DNA of 46,652 nt. Origin: Branchiostoma floridae. Taxonomy: Eukaryota; Chordata; Leptocardii; Amphioxiformes; Branchiostomatidae. The position numbers and the translations under genes are program-made. Positions 33,101 to 45,300 of the stretch are shown piece after piece. The stretch lies in assembly GCF_000003815.2 (NCBI RefSeq), contig NC_049989.1, positions 18,568,289 to 18,614,940 on the forward strand, given 5' to 3'. A model generated the notes under the pieces. The model made no database searches. It was not told the DNA's origin and was given only the letters and a program-made list of their open reading frames with translations. Every line of letters starts with the position of its first letter. Within the stretch, counting starts at the first letter, position 1.

Positions 33101-35433
33101 ATTTGTATATTTGTATATATGATATGATATGATGTTTGTAATTTGTTATTATTATTATTTCTTTGTTGTGCCTTACAGTCGTTCCGGATAGGCGTAAAGG
33201 GGACCGATAGAAATAACTTTACGTTACAAAGGATAGATATGGCATGGATTCAGCCACAGTACTTCTCGGTGGAAACATTGCCTGGTACACAAGGTAAGTA
33301 TACTTTGCATCATCACAATGTCACGCGGTTGGTTGGTTCACTACATATTAGAGAAGGGAATCGGTATAAGCAGAGGCATTCTTTTTAAATCGCAGTTGGT
33401 AGACGTTGGTTGATCAACTGAATTTTTTTTCATTGTCCAGGCCAGCTATTTCCAGGAGGCCAACTCACCGTCCCTGTTCTCATCATGAATCATGGGAACT
33501 TAAACGTCTTCAGACTGAATGTTAGTGACGATGCTGGCCTGGTGCGCGGAGTGGAGCCAGCTGTTGTCAGTCTGCCATTTGGCGAGAACACGACTGTGCT
33601 TGTAACATTCGCGGCTCCGGCAAACTCTTCAATCGGAAGCACAAGGTATAAAGCATTTTATTCTTATTGAACCTTCGTTACTTTGTAGTGTGGTTTTGCT
33701 GTGTAATGATGCCGCACTAGTATCATGACCGGTCGACCATGGTTGTTTAGGTGTATTCCTAAAGATAGCTAAATAAACATTACGTCATAGGTATTACAGG
33801 ATCCTAGGAATTCTGTTTAGATGAAACGGCCAATAAAATCGCATCAATGTCGTCATAATTACGCCATACTACGTCACAACGATACCATAATTGCAGGAGT
33901 GGCTAAAATTTACATGTACACCATCCGCTACAGACTTAGTGATCATAAATTATGCCGTTTGGAAGTTACAAGGGCGGGGTGAATGAGCCTCACCCAAGAA
34001 TCCCGAAAAAGGCCAGGTCTGCACAGGGTCAACGTACGGACGGGCAGAGTTTTGATATTTTTTGATACGACTTGTTTCAGCATCACCACTTTACTGGTCT
34101 CTGGAGACGATGGATCATTCAACTCCATTGTACTCAGGGTTTCTGTGGAAGCAAGATCAACAGATGTGAGTTTTTTAAACGCGCCAGCAGTCAATTTCTG
34201 TATCTATATTTGTTTTCTGTGAAAATGTGTATTATTTACATGCAGTGTGAATCATCGTACAGAGACGTCGACCCACACTTTTTGCGGTCGCCCTACAGTT
34301 TGCAGGATTACTTTTAATTAAATTTTTGCCCTCTGCAAAGGTCCCCGATTTTGTACCACCATCCTGTATCATCCAAGACATCTCTAAGAACTGCTCTTTG
34401 GAACAACAGCATCTGTCTATATGCGGGAACTACAACTGGTCGGTTAGTGTAGATGTCCGTGATGAAGTCTCTGGAATCTTCCGCCTCACGACATCCCCTA
34501 CTGACCAAGGAGTGTTGGCATATGAAGATTTTCCGGAGGGGATTTCAAAAACTACCATCAATGTAACTTACAGGTACATGCAATACATGCTTACATAATT
34601 CTGTAAAATGTAAGCTATTGAAGTTACAAAACTTAACATAATCATAAACGGACATTAGAAGGTTTGAATCATTTGAGTAATGTAGACATCATGGCTTCAT
34701 TGTGTCTTGCTAAAACGATGGCCAGTCTTAACCAAATTATGATTATGGGAAAATTCATCTTAAAGATACTTAGACCAAAGATTAATGCAAGACACCTTCT
34801 GTTCCTTCAACAAGGTCGAATTGCTGCAATCCATCCGTCACAATCACGGTATCCGACATGGACGGAAATGTTGGACAATGCGCTGTTGACTTTTACATCC
34901 CATTCCCAACAACAACAACAACAGGGAAAACTACCATGGCGTCCGTGTCACCAGATCCTCAGACGGAAGGTCAACTAATAGATATGGTAAGAACATACTT
35001 TTCATTGCAAATAGAAATTCCTTATTTATTGTTTTGTTTTGTTGTATCTAGGACACTGATGTTATTTTTGTTTGTAAGAATACTAGCGCTAGCAATGTAT
35101 TTGTACAGACTGGTAGCCTTCTGGATATGCAAATAAATCAATGACAGTGTGGTGTGTAATGGGGAACACTTCTGACTGACATTTTATCACATTTGTTTTA
35201 AACTAAAGTTAATCATTACTTTTTTTCAGACGCCAGGCGCCATCGTCAACAATGATGCTTCAGACATCGCCTCCATCGTGGTGGGGTCGGTTCTTGGCTC
35301 TGTCGTGCTCATCCTGATCATACTACATGCTGTGGTTTCTTTTTCAGTGTCATGGTATCGAAGACGCGGTCAGAAGAAGGTAGCACATGCTCAGTATAGA
35401 GTCAATGAAGTCGATATAAGCCAGATCGACTGA
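30168..35433 (+). CDS. vWA-domain type I membrane protein, hemicentin/VWA7-like
   Basis: Twelve exons: 30168-30447, 30867-31148, 31358-31633, 32048-32164, 32301-32486, 32636-32805, 33179-33293, 33441-33645, 34081-34165, 34341-34573, 34815-34986, 35230-35433. Together 2325 nt, 774 aa, no internal stop, every join in phase with GT-AG sites. Residues 1-20 are a signal peptide. Residues about 52-215 form a von Willebrand A domain (ESLAFVLQTTMSM, RACVISAIEEAV, VYIQTDSAP), most like the N-terminal vWA of hemicentins and VWA7, where the start would read LAFVxDxTGSM. Here the first metal-site Asp is Gln58, so MIDAS metal binding is probably lost. A beta-rich region similar to that following the hemicentin vWA comes next (GTWRIHLTG), then a Thr-rich stalk (about 677-690), a transmembrane helix (about 722-745) and a short basic tail (YRRRGQKK) ending DISQID. 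Likely a cell-surface adhesion or matrix-binding protein; ligand unknown. The start codon is the first ATG followed by a signal sequence. Confidence 0.9.
31801..31914 (+). repeat. (GAGT)n microsatellite in intron 3 of the vWA gene
   Basis: 114 bp of uninterrupted GAGT units (28.5 copies). It falls wholly within the intron between 31633 and 32048. The minus-strand SLTH-repeat frame over it is an artefact. The length and purity predict polymorphism. Confidence 0.97.
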
Positions 35434-35870
35434 GTATTCCTTTCTGTCGAGAAATTGCCATTACAGCAAGCCAAAAAGATTTGGCCTTATAGAATACCGC
35501 AGATTTAAGACACTTAGAAAACTGTGTTTCGTTTTAAGCTTGAGATATGCATTCATATATACATATATGTACCATATAATGTTTGATTATTGTACGCACT
35601 ACAGACATATTGTACGTGTACAGGCGGCTAGATATAGTATGACACTAGCTAACGATTTTGGAAGATATTCTCTGTTTTTGTTGCTTTTACTATTTCAAAT
35701 ATATCTGAAACGCCGATAAGATGTAATATTTCACTGAACCGAACAGATGTTCAAGATTTTGCAGTTGAAGATTTTTCAGTTTTGCCATGTACTTTTACCT
35801 GGTTTAATGACGTGGGCCACGAACTTGGATTGTGACGTGATAGGTCCATAAACTTGACTTTGTTTAAAGA

Positions 35871-35876
35871 AATAAA
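35871..35876 (+). terminator. probable poly-A signal of the vWA gene
   Basis: AATAAA about 440 nt past the stop codon; no earlier canonical signal was noticed in the 3' flank. Confidence 0.5.
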
Positions 35877-35879
35877 ATG

Positions 35880-37717
35880 ATAATTGTATAAAAACATGTC
35901 TCAATAGCCCCACGGAACCTAAAAACAGCAACTCTCACTCACTGTAGCTCTTACAAACTCTGCTAGGAGGTGTCACAGGTCTATTATATTAAGTCAATGC
36001 AAGACGCCCACAAGTCCTTCGGGGCATATTTTCTTGTCAGTGACCTATTAGTCCTTTAGAAATACATATCCTGTGTGACCCGTAAGCCGACAGATATTAA
36101 TATTATATCTGATCATGTTATTGTGTGTTGGATGACTTGGATTGTGATGTTACGCTAGTTCACCTTTATCCGCGGACATGGAAACTTGAAGACAAGGCGT
36201 ACTGCATATTGGACAGTTAGTGGAACATTAGTGAGTTATATAATTATTATCCGTTGTTGATGTCAGCAGTATGAGGCAAACAGCATTCTTGACAGTAAGG
36301 CCATGTTGATTTGATTAGATGGATGATATCCTCTGGGAACCCCAATAACTGCATGCGAGCGTGCGAAGAAAAAATGGTTGGCAAAAATAAAAGTTTGAAA
36401 TATACGTGGTCAGGAAGGTTCTTTCTCTTTGACTTTGGAATTGATTTTGACATTTTCGACAGTAGCATCGTTTTCCAATATTTTTTGCAATTCACAGCAT
36501 ATATTGGATCATTTTGCAGCTGCATTGTACGATGGACAATATGGTCGACTTTGTTTTGGAAATGAACGAAAATTGATGCACACTCCAGTGTTATAATCAT
36601 ATAATGAAATTAATATTACCTACATGTAATGGTAAATTGGAGACTTGGTAACATTCTAGGACACAGGATTGAGGGATACACCAGATGCAAAAAAAATCTC
36701 TTAGACATGGGATTTTGGAACGTAATGTCTATTTGCATTTGTTCCTTTTCATGTAATACAGATGTATACCTTATGAACCTTGTAGTAAGTATAACTGAAT
36801 ACCTTGTTTCAATGTACAGAAAATATCAATTTCAAAGCTGACTATGAATTCTAATCATCAACACCTGATATCAATATAGAATTGTCGAGTACAGCAAATT
36901 TTGTAACTCATGACAATGAAGATTTAAAAACGAAAATATACTACAGACAAGCTGGCATCTTGTCCTGGCTTTACAAGAAGATCATCAGAGGAACTAAATA
37001 TTTTGCTCTTCTAAAAGAGTATATCCCGTATATCAAAGTAAAGAAATACATGCTATGTGGAATAATGCTTTATAAGTTTGGTAATTAACAATTCTAGAAT
37101 CCCGCCAAAGCCTAACATGCACCACATTTTACCATTCCTCTAACGATATTCCTGCAATGCATGTTGACGATTCAGTCTAGGATTCCAACTTGTTTGCATT
37201 GGCTACCGAACAAAAACCATATATGCATTTCAAGTGATAGAATGTCCTCACAATTCTAAACAGTATGCTAATAGAAACGATTTTTCTACACCAGATACAT
37301 ATGGTTATTGTTATATTGTTCTGACTTGTGCTTCTGTCTATTTAAAAGATACAGCCTCATCAATATCAAAGTACAAGAAAAACATTTCCATAACCTCCAA
37401 CATTTCATCCCAGAGTTCAAACAGCGATGTAAACGAAACTTGATATTATAGCTTGACTACATAGATTACATATCAAACACCAGTTCTTTGTTACAAGAAT
37501 GGATCACATGAAGAAAGTATAGCCAGCAATACGATTCTTATACTCTCCTTAGAATTATTCTTTATGAGCCACATTTAGATTGCGACCTGACACTAATTAC
37601 TTTTACTTACACGTTTACTTACTAATATGTAAAAGATATAGACAAGTCCAATTTACCATGATAACTAGTATATAATGTGATTAACTTGGCCAGGTAGAAG
37701 CCATAGTGATATGCTAT
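35880..37717. other. intergenic, no gene recognised
   Basis: AT-rich with only short frames (such as 36311-36565, 36882-37088). None has a plausible domain or splice context. Nothing else recognised. Confidence 0.5.
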
Positions 37718-37718
37718 A

Positions 37719-37892
37719 CAGTAGGTGCCAGTTAATTGCACAACGGATTAACGCACACTTCTGTTAATTGCACGCAATCCCTAAATCCCAAACCCGTGCG
37801 ATCAAGCTAGATAACTTCGCATTATTGCACCAGCCGGATAACTGCACGAAATTCACTGGTAAATAGGCCGTACAATTAAGCGGCTTCTACTG
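37719..37892. mobile_element. pogo/Tigger-like MITE with TA duplications
   Basis: Imperfect terminal inverted repeats: left CAGTAGGTGCCAGTTAATTG, right reverse complement CAGTAGAAGCCGCTTAATTG, flanked by TA on both sides (37717-37718 and 37893-37894). CAGT ends with TA duplications and 'TTAATTGCAC'-type subterminal repeats fit the pogo/Tigger branch of Tc1/mariner elements. At 174 bp it is non-autonomous. Confidence 0.8.
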
Positions 37893-37957
37893 TATGAGGA
37901 AAGCATGTAACTTGCACATTATTAAAGTACATATAAGGCACGCAACTAAATTTATAT

Positions 37958-39090
37958 AAAACTAGAGTTCGGGGACCTCATACCCCCATGAAATATTTAT
38001 TGCTTTTTTGTGGATGGTATGTATGTTTATGGTCGGTTGTATTTGAGAGTAATGGTTATAAATGTTATGGGAAAGAAGTGGTGTATTCATTTAATGACAC
38101 AGAGAATGTCCATCTGATAAGTAATTGTTAAAATGTGACACTTAATTGTGTAATGTGTGTTTAAAAGGTCGACGGCATATGGTAGCGTGGCGTTCCTGAA
38201 GCGTGATGTTTGGCATATAAACTGTCTAAGGTTGTCAGCATTATGAGGTTATACTATGTGCCTCATAGCGGTGTGGTGGGAGGAAGTTGGGAAAGTTAGA
38301 AAGAAGAAGGGATTTGGCAAACTTTAGTCCGAGATCTTTACGTCTTACCTGCAGAAGTATGCAATTTATAGAAATTAATAGTTGATTAGCATTTATAATG
38401 AGGATCTCCTACTATTACAATGTGTTCCACAATAGGACCTTGATAAATGTAAGATATGTTATATATGGAAGGTGGAACATGTACAGATATCATTCATGCA
38501 AATAAGGGCCTAATTTGCATAATCAATGCAAAGTGTGATAATTACAATGCATCTTAGTTTTTCATACTGCCACATATCTATGATGTTAATATGGTTAAGG
38601 GCAGCTTTACTTATTGACCTGAAGGCACATACAGACATAGAATTACAAACTGTAGGTACAGTGAAGTTTTAGTTTGAACTTACTGCTGGCTGGTTATTTT
38701 TCAAACCACAGTTGAAGTGTATTTTGGATTCAGAGCCCTGTTTCACTTATGCCCAGACTGTCATTAATCACAGCAGCTGCCTGGCCGCAACTGCCAACTG
38801 TTAGCTGCTGGCTACTTGGCCCACGGGTGATTAATTACCTGACCTACATACGTCACCGGGGACATGCCTGTTCCAATATTTCGCAGATATAGGGGTGATT
38901 TCTGATATTATTACATCGATTATAACGACAGATACGGCTCCCAAAATCTCATCGATTCGAGCTTTCATCACACCCCACCAACACAACAAGTATGAAACCA
39001 ATCCATCCAGCCGTTCTTGAGTAATCATCTACACAGACAGAGACACATAACAGAAAATATAACCTCCATTCCATGACATTTCATGGAGGT
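37958..39090 (+). mobile_element. octamer-rich dispersed repeat, second full-length copy
   Basis: Begins 'aaactagagttcggggacct' and ends with 'acatttcatggaggtaat', the same termini and order as 21330-22433; the terminal palindrome is interrupted by a short insertion (CCTCCATTCCATGACATTTC). Middle has 'catgcaaataagggcctaat' followed by 'ttgcataat'. The internal sequence has diverged strongly, so the two copies are not recent sisters. Confidence 0.7.
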
Positions 39091-39521
39091 AATCATTGCT
39101 GTTGTTGTGTCAAGGCCGTGTCCTCGTGTCTTTCTCTGTTTTTGTCATTTTTTCAGTCCCGCAAGGATATTGGTACGAAGGCGTGTGGTGTGCAGTCATC
39201 TGCTGTATAGTGCTCACAGAAGAAGATACAACATTGGTGAAATTTAAGAGAGACAGAACAAAATCACTTTTAAGTATATATATATATATATAGTATAACG
39301 ATAAATGCTTCAATACAATATTGGATTGTTCTTTTTTGCATAGGTATTAGGAAAAAATAAAGATGCAACCCAATACCTTACATACACGTTACTTGTTCTC
39401 AAAATGCCGTACATTGTAAATATCAACCTATAACCGATGTATCTTGATCTACCTTTATGTATCTAGTAGTACTTCAATATTGAAAAGCAACCTTCACCAA
39501 GACACTATGCCACTTATATCC

Positions 39522-39527
39522 TTTATT
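39522..39527 (-). terminator. probable poly-A signal of the large-exon gene
   Basis: AATAAA on the minus strand about 200 nt past the stop codon at 39729-39731. Confidence 0.5.
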
Positions 39528-39728
39528 TCATACATCTTTGAATCAATGTGAAATGGAAAATGTAGGTAACTTATAAGTTCAAAGATGGGTATGAGTAGCT
39601 TCCATAATACTATGTGACTATATGATACTGTACTATATGAAAGATTGCTGCTATCAATGACACCAAGCCACCCAGCCAAGTATTGTGTACTTAACGGACA
39701 GAGGAAGGCCATTTCTCCTTTAGCTTGT

Positions 39729-42700
39729 CTAGAAAGTTAATTTTTGCACTTCGAACGTGAATGTTGTGGATGACGACCCGAGCTTGTTCTCCACAGTCAG
39801 GGTGTAGGTGCTCGAGGCGGTGACGGTAGGTGTCGTCCCGCTCTTCTGGGAGACCGCACCGGTGGACGTGTCCAGCTCCATGAAGTCTGGCAGGGCGGGG
39901 CTGATGGACCACGTCTTGGAGTCACTGCCTGGGTTCAGGAGGGTCGGTTGGAACGTTTGGTCATTCTGGTAGGTGTAGAGAATGATGTTGTCCATGCTGA
40001 GCCCGACCGGCTTGGTCGAGGCCATGCTGACCGTCCACTCCTGCTGGTTGGACTCCGACGCCGACGGGACGTTGTTCGACTCTCCCAGGTAATACTTCTT
40101 ACTGTGGTTCTTGTACCAGTAGTAGCTGTAGAACTTGAAGGAGGCGGACTGCAAATGGTCGTCGCTGTCACGATTCACCGACCCCTGGATCTCAGCGACC
40201 CAAAGTTGCTGGTCGGCTGAGCTTCCAGTCAACAGACTCGCCCCTGACAGGCTTCCCGTTCCGTCTATTGTCAGAACCTTGGATTCGATCGCCGAATTGT
40301 CTGCGTTCGGCAAGTTGGCTATGAACTTGGCGCGACCGTAGGCGTCGGTTATGAGATAGAAGACGGTGTCGGGGCCATTCGTTGTCTCTGCAAGAGCCAA
40401 AGTCCCGTCCAGGCTAAACTTCATGTACTGGCTTGAGGAGCCCCCCATAAGGAGACTGACTCCCTCCTTCTCCAACTCGCCAGTTGGTTGATACTTCTGG
40501 AAGCTGTCGATGTCTGCCCCGTATTCCATGTACAGGCCGGCGGCCTTTGCTTGGTTTTTCGCAAAAGTTTCTATGGGAGTTGCGTGGTGCTCCTTCATGG
40601 CTATGACGAGTATGATGACTCCTACGATAGCCGCTGCGATTGCAAGAGCCCCCAGGCAGGAGCAGATCGTTGCTGCCTCGACTCCGGCCACGGTTTCCGG
40701 CAGCAGCCAGGCTCCCATTGTTGCGCAGAGCTGCAGCGCTGATGCAGTGACGCCAAGGGCATTTCCCACCTCTTCCAGCTTCGATTGCGACCTGCTGAGG
40801 GCTATGGCACCGAAGACCAGCCCCAGGATGGCGACCGCTGCCCCGAATCGCGTGGCCATGAACTCCTCCATGTTCCGCCCGAACAAGTTCTGCATTAAGG
40901 TCATGTCTTCTTCACCTGCCACGATGGCCTCTTCGGAAGCAGCTGCAGCATCCACTCCGACTTCCACCTGCCCTTTCCTCTGCAGCAGCCACTTGGAGAA
41001 ACCGTTGGAAGCTCGGGTCATGGACTCCTGGCAGTCGCCAGTCAGGAGAATCTTACCGGCATTCTTCCAGCCCATGGCTTCCGAGCCCCACAGCTCATAA
41101 ATGGAGGCTCCTCTCTTTAATATTCCACCGGCTACCTCTGTAAACAGCACCGCCCCTTGGCTGACCACTTGCACCTTGTCTGTGGTGTTAAGTTGGCTCC
41201 AGTCTAGGACTCCGAAGTAGAACATCATTATCCCGGCAGAGAGTGCTGCGCCTGTCACCAATTTTCCCAGCACTTTTCCCAGCGGGACTTTATCAAAGTC
41301 TAATGACTTCAATAGCTTGGACAGACTGTAGTCGGACTTCATCTGTGCTGCTGATACTTGCAACACGGAGAGCAGATCTTCAACGGCATGCTGGCTCATA
41401 TTGGCCGCGATTTCTTTAGCTGCATCTTGCATCTGTGGGTCTGTGCTGTCGATGTACTTTTCCTGGAATGCCTGTAGAATCTCCATGACAGCATAGCTGT
41501 AGTGTGTCATGTCGCCACTGAAGTCCAGGAGCTGTGGCAGGATGTTGGTGAGCTGGAATATCTGGATGACTTTGACGTACTGCTGCTGAAACTCGGCACT
41601 GCTGTCAAGAATGCCAAGCATTGCACAGTTCTGTTGGATTCTTCTGGAGAATGCGGATCCGTCCAACGCGGCAGCCCCTCCGATAGACAGCATCTGTAGC
41701 ATCTGTAAAGCAGAGGGCTGGGTGAGGTCACGGAACAGCCAATACGCCCAATACTTTCCTCCTTTTCCCAACGTTACCAGCCTTTCGATGATGGTCTTCA
41801 TCGAATCTTGGTTGTCAGAATCTTCGACAGTAGCTTCGATCTCTGCCTTCCAGGTAATTTCATCCTGTTCAATGTACGCTGCGTACGTGGTCTTGTTTTG
41901 TAGCTGATCGACGATGTACTGGCCCGTCAACGGTATGTGCTCTATCCAGCGGTTTTTGTACAGATCAGAAGACTGGACGGTGTAGACACTCGATGTTGAC
42001 GTCTCCGTCTTCAGCCACTGCTTTGCTCGCACTGTGTTCAGCTTCCCGGCGTAATCGTCGCTAGCGAATATGGAAGGAAGCGCCTGGGTAAGGTAGGCAA
42101 CGCTGAGAGTCTTGTACCAGGTACTGGCGACTCCGTCGTCTCCGTTTGCTTTCTGTTCGTCTGTGGGACTGCCGTTGGTGTCCGCTATCTGTTTGACCGA
42201 AGCATCCAAAGTTGGAGGGTTGTTCATTCCCATGAATTTCTCCCGGAGGTCTGAGTCCATGTAATACTGTATGATCGTGTAGAAGTCTTGCATCGATTCT
42301 TGTTGGATGTAGTCGTAGTAGTTGCCATTGCCGTCCTGTTTGAACTGGGACATGTTCAAGAGGTCTTCGCCGTTGAGAGGCACACTTGATGCCATGGCGA
42401 CGAACGACATCGGTTGGAAGGCGCGGAGTGCGGAGCCTGTAACATTCGTATCGGGGTTTACAGCCGTTTCCGTGGCAGCACTGAGGTTTACCTCAGAGGT
42501 GTTTTCTGGGAAGTGAAGAGTGCCTGCCGGAGGGAGATCGGTCGCTTCGGCCAAGTGCGTCGGCATGGAATCCCAGGTGATTTTGTCTCCAACCTGCTTA
42601 CTACTCGGTACGGCCTCGTTACCGACCATCAGCCTTCCGTGACTCACTTCGACCAAGGAGTTCTCGTTGTTCGGAGCTGCCATCAAGAACATCCCACTCA

Positions 42701-43910
42701 CAGTCTTCTGGACTACTGCCTGGACTGCGTACACTTCACCGGTTGCTGCATCCAGCGCCTTGGTCAGGACAGCGCCGTCGAAGCCGGATGCTACAGGGTT
42801 GAAGGTGAACTCTAGCTGATACGGGAAAACGTGCTTTCCGTCGCTCCGAGGATTGGAAGGGATGGGAACTACGCTGTTCGCGTGTTCAAACACCGCCTGG
42901 AACTCAGCGGTGAGGACGAAATAAAAGTCTCCTTTTGCGGGTTTGTACGTCACCTTCGTCTGCAGATCCTCGAAACTGACGATGACATCGTAGTTCTTCT
43001 GTCCGATGAACAAGCTCTCCTCTATGCCGTAGGTGAAGCTTAGAACGTTGTTTTCCCACGTTGCGTTTTTCCATTTGTCTGCTGAAGCATCCCAGACCAG
43101 CTTCAGCGCAGTACCTTCCTCTCTGACGTACGCCCCGGCGTCACTGGAGAACGCGCACTCGTAAGTGACAGGTTTCAATGTCGTCTTGACAGAGAATGAC
43201 GTCAGGGCGCTTCTGATCGTCCCAAAGCCCTGAACACTCTCGTCGTGCGGAAAGGCGATGTGCCCGCCGAGATCTCCCTTCTTGAACGTCAGGGTGTTGG
43301 TGGGGTTTCTGTCCCAGTTCCAGTTGTGCACGACGTGTTGGCCAAGGTGGAGCTCTTCTTTCCCGTCGGCTCCTGTTTTGATGGTGATGGTGTCCGGGGG
43401 AGGTTTGGGGTCCTTGTCACCGCCGTGGTGGGACAGGATTTCAACACTGTACACACGGTGGTGGTTTTTAAGGGCCTCAAATGTGTGGGCAACTGCCTGT
43501 AAGTAAGCATAATATAGCAAAGAACGCATATGAAGTTAAACGAAGGAAAGGAAAAAAAAAAAAAAATAATGCAGTCATATAGCACTGGCCGCAAGCCATT
43601 TGCAAAGAAAGATTTAAACTTTTGAAGCAGGAATTTTGTGATTTGTCATCTGTTAGAAAGCATGACGTATCTTCAATCATATCTAAGCCAAACAATCTTA
43701 CAAACAAAGAATCAAACAAACAAAAAAAGAAGTCCATACTTTAGCGCGGAGTTCTTTCTCCTTTACTGGGTCCTTGACTTGTTCCTGGCCGCCTCCGGCA
43801 TCACATGTCTGTTGGGTGATTTGCTGCTGTTGGGTGATTTGCTGCTGAGGTGGAGGAGGCGGAGGTCTGCGCCTTGGTAACGGTTTGACTCTCGGTCGGT
43901 TCGACAGCAG
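39729..43910 (-). CDS. unrecognised large protein, one 3.77-kb uninterrupted exon (5' end not defined)
   Basis: The last exon 39729-43496 encodes 1255 residues without an intron, preceded by acceptor TTACAG. An upstream exon 43740-43910 (57 codons, Pro-run then two QQQITQQ units) joins in phase 0 through donor AAA|GTATGG; its own acceptor is weak and the true start was not found. I do not recognise the family. By exon codon: 1-380 is beta-rich (FYFVLTAEFQAVF, GKHVFPYQLEFTF); 390-750 is helical and aromatic (GNYYDYIQQESMQDFYTIIQ, KYWAYWLFRDL); four hydrophobic segments follow at about 742-765, 882-901, 913-931 and 941-967 (the last about 27 residues, Ala/Ile-rich); the C-terminus (about 1185-1250) has a He_PIG-like putative Ig repeat (SPALPDFMELDTSTGAVS). 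Base composition looks clearly more GC-rich than neighbouring genes. Possible readings: membrane-inserting effector, large membrane-associated enzyme, or horizontally acquired gene. None is proven. Confidence 0.8.
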
Positions 43911-45120
43911 CTTTCAACACATAAAATCGAAGATTAGCTTTTTATTTAGTCTCACAAATCATTTTAGATAATATCGGAATAACCTTTCCTTACATCAGTA
44001 ACACAATCATCAATGTCATATCGTTTGAGAAATTCTTCAGAGACGAATGTATATCCTCATCAGGTACTTAAGCCACTGGGTAACAACGTTCTTCGTACAG
44101 AATCAAGTGTTTTTACCCAGCTGAAGTTCCAATTATCATCTGTCACCTTCCTCAGGACAATACCGATGTATGAACTGCATCACGTTTGGCACCGCATTAG
44201 GGGAGGGGATTCCAAATCGAACTTCCCATTCCATGCATTTACCTAAATTTCAAACCTCTAGTTTTTACCCCCACTGCAGAGCTGGGTTTGTCAGGTTTGT
44301 TTTGGTTGAAAAAGCCCGAGTTCAACTCCGGCATTTTAACGAGCTACAGCCAGATGATTGTCAAGATGTTAGGATTTCACCCCCTCTCCTAATGGATCAG
44401 TCCATGTCTCCAATTGAATATGAAGGTGACTCAAAGGTCAAAGCATGCCAAAGGTCACCATTGGGCAAGATTTTAAAAATATACATGCCTCAGTCCCTTT
44501 TGCAGAAACCTCGACCTTTGTGATCAAAATTTGCACAGGAAAAAAATTATTTAAAATATTAATCAATGAACGGGTAGGCAAGCAGCACTTTCTGCGCAGC
44601 TCCGGAAAAGAATTCCCTCCCATTATTCCCTCTGCAGTAGCACCACATAGCGGCAGTGAGAAGTAAAACCAGACAGTAGCCATGACAAAGGTGACAGACG
44701 ATCGCAGAAACGTCCGAAACTTAATTGTGTGCGAGTAATGTCGGTATCCAAGAACACATAGACTTCTCCATTGAGTGCATGAAGAAAACTTGAACATTAG
44801 CTATAGGAAACAATGGCCTCTTACAGGCATTTTGATGACTCAGCAGTAGGGTTGCGGGTAGTTCCACGTTTTTGCGAACTAAATGATGAAAAGACAAAAG
44901 TAGGTTAATCAATATATTAATTTTAAGTTTGAATATAGTAAATAGACTTAATTATTTCACGTGTAAAGAGTACTGAAGTAAACTTAATAGTGAAAATCTG
45001 TTCATGCCATTTTAAGTTACCCAGTATTTAGCTTCCAAGATACACATGCGTAAAGTTGATAGAAGAGACCTTTGGTGACCAAAACCAACAATCCTTACTG
45101 TCATGCCTGAGCACATCTGA
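43911..45120. other. 5' flank of the large-exon gene, no exon recognised
   Basis: Upstream exons and the promoter of the large-exon gene should lie here or further right, but I could not identify any by frame and splice sites. The short frames at 44170-44523 and 44438-44797 have no recognisable content. Confidence 0.4.
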
Positions 45121-45124
45121 AATG

Positions 45125-45300
45125 TAGTGACCACAGTATGCCCAGAACATGAGATACCAAAATTCAAATGTTACACTGCAATGCCATCAACGACCACTAG
45201 GAGCCCTTTGTCTTGGCACCCAAATTCTACCAACATTCACGACAATCGATCGATTCTTGAGTTATTTTGTTTACCCTGGAATGAACACACCCACAAACAA
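45125..45300 (+). repeat. degenerate fragment of the octamer-rich repeat
   Basis: 'gtgaccacagtatgcccaga', 'acatgagataccaaaat', 'actaggagccc' and 'gattcttgagttattttgtt' follow the same order as the reverse complement of the copy at the left end of the window (about 210-400). No octamer pairs remain. Confidence 0.55.

Noticed and set aside
40510-41100. 196-codon plus-strand frame, and other frames, opposite the large exon
   Set aside because: Shadows of a GC-rich 1255-codon open frame on the minus strand; low-complexity Ala/Ser content.
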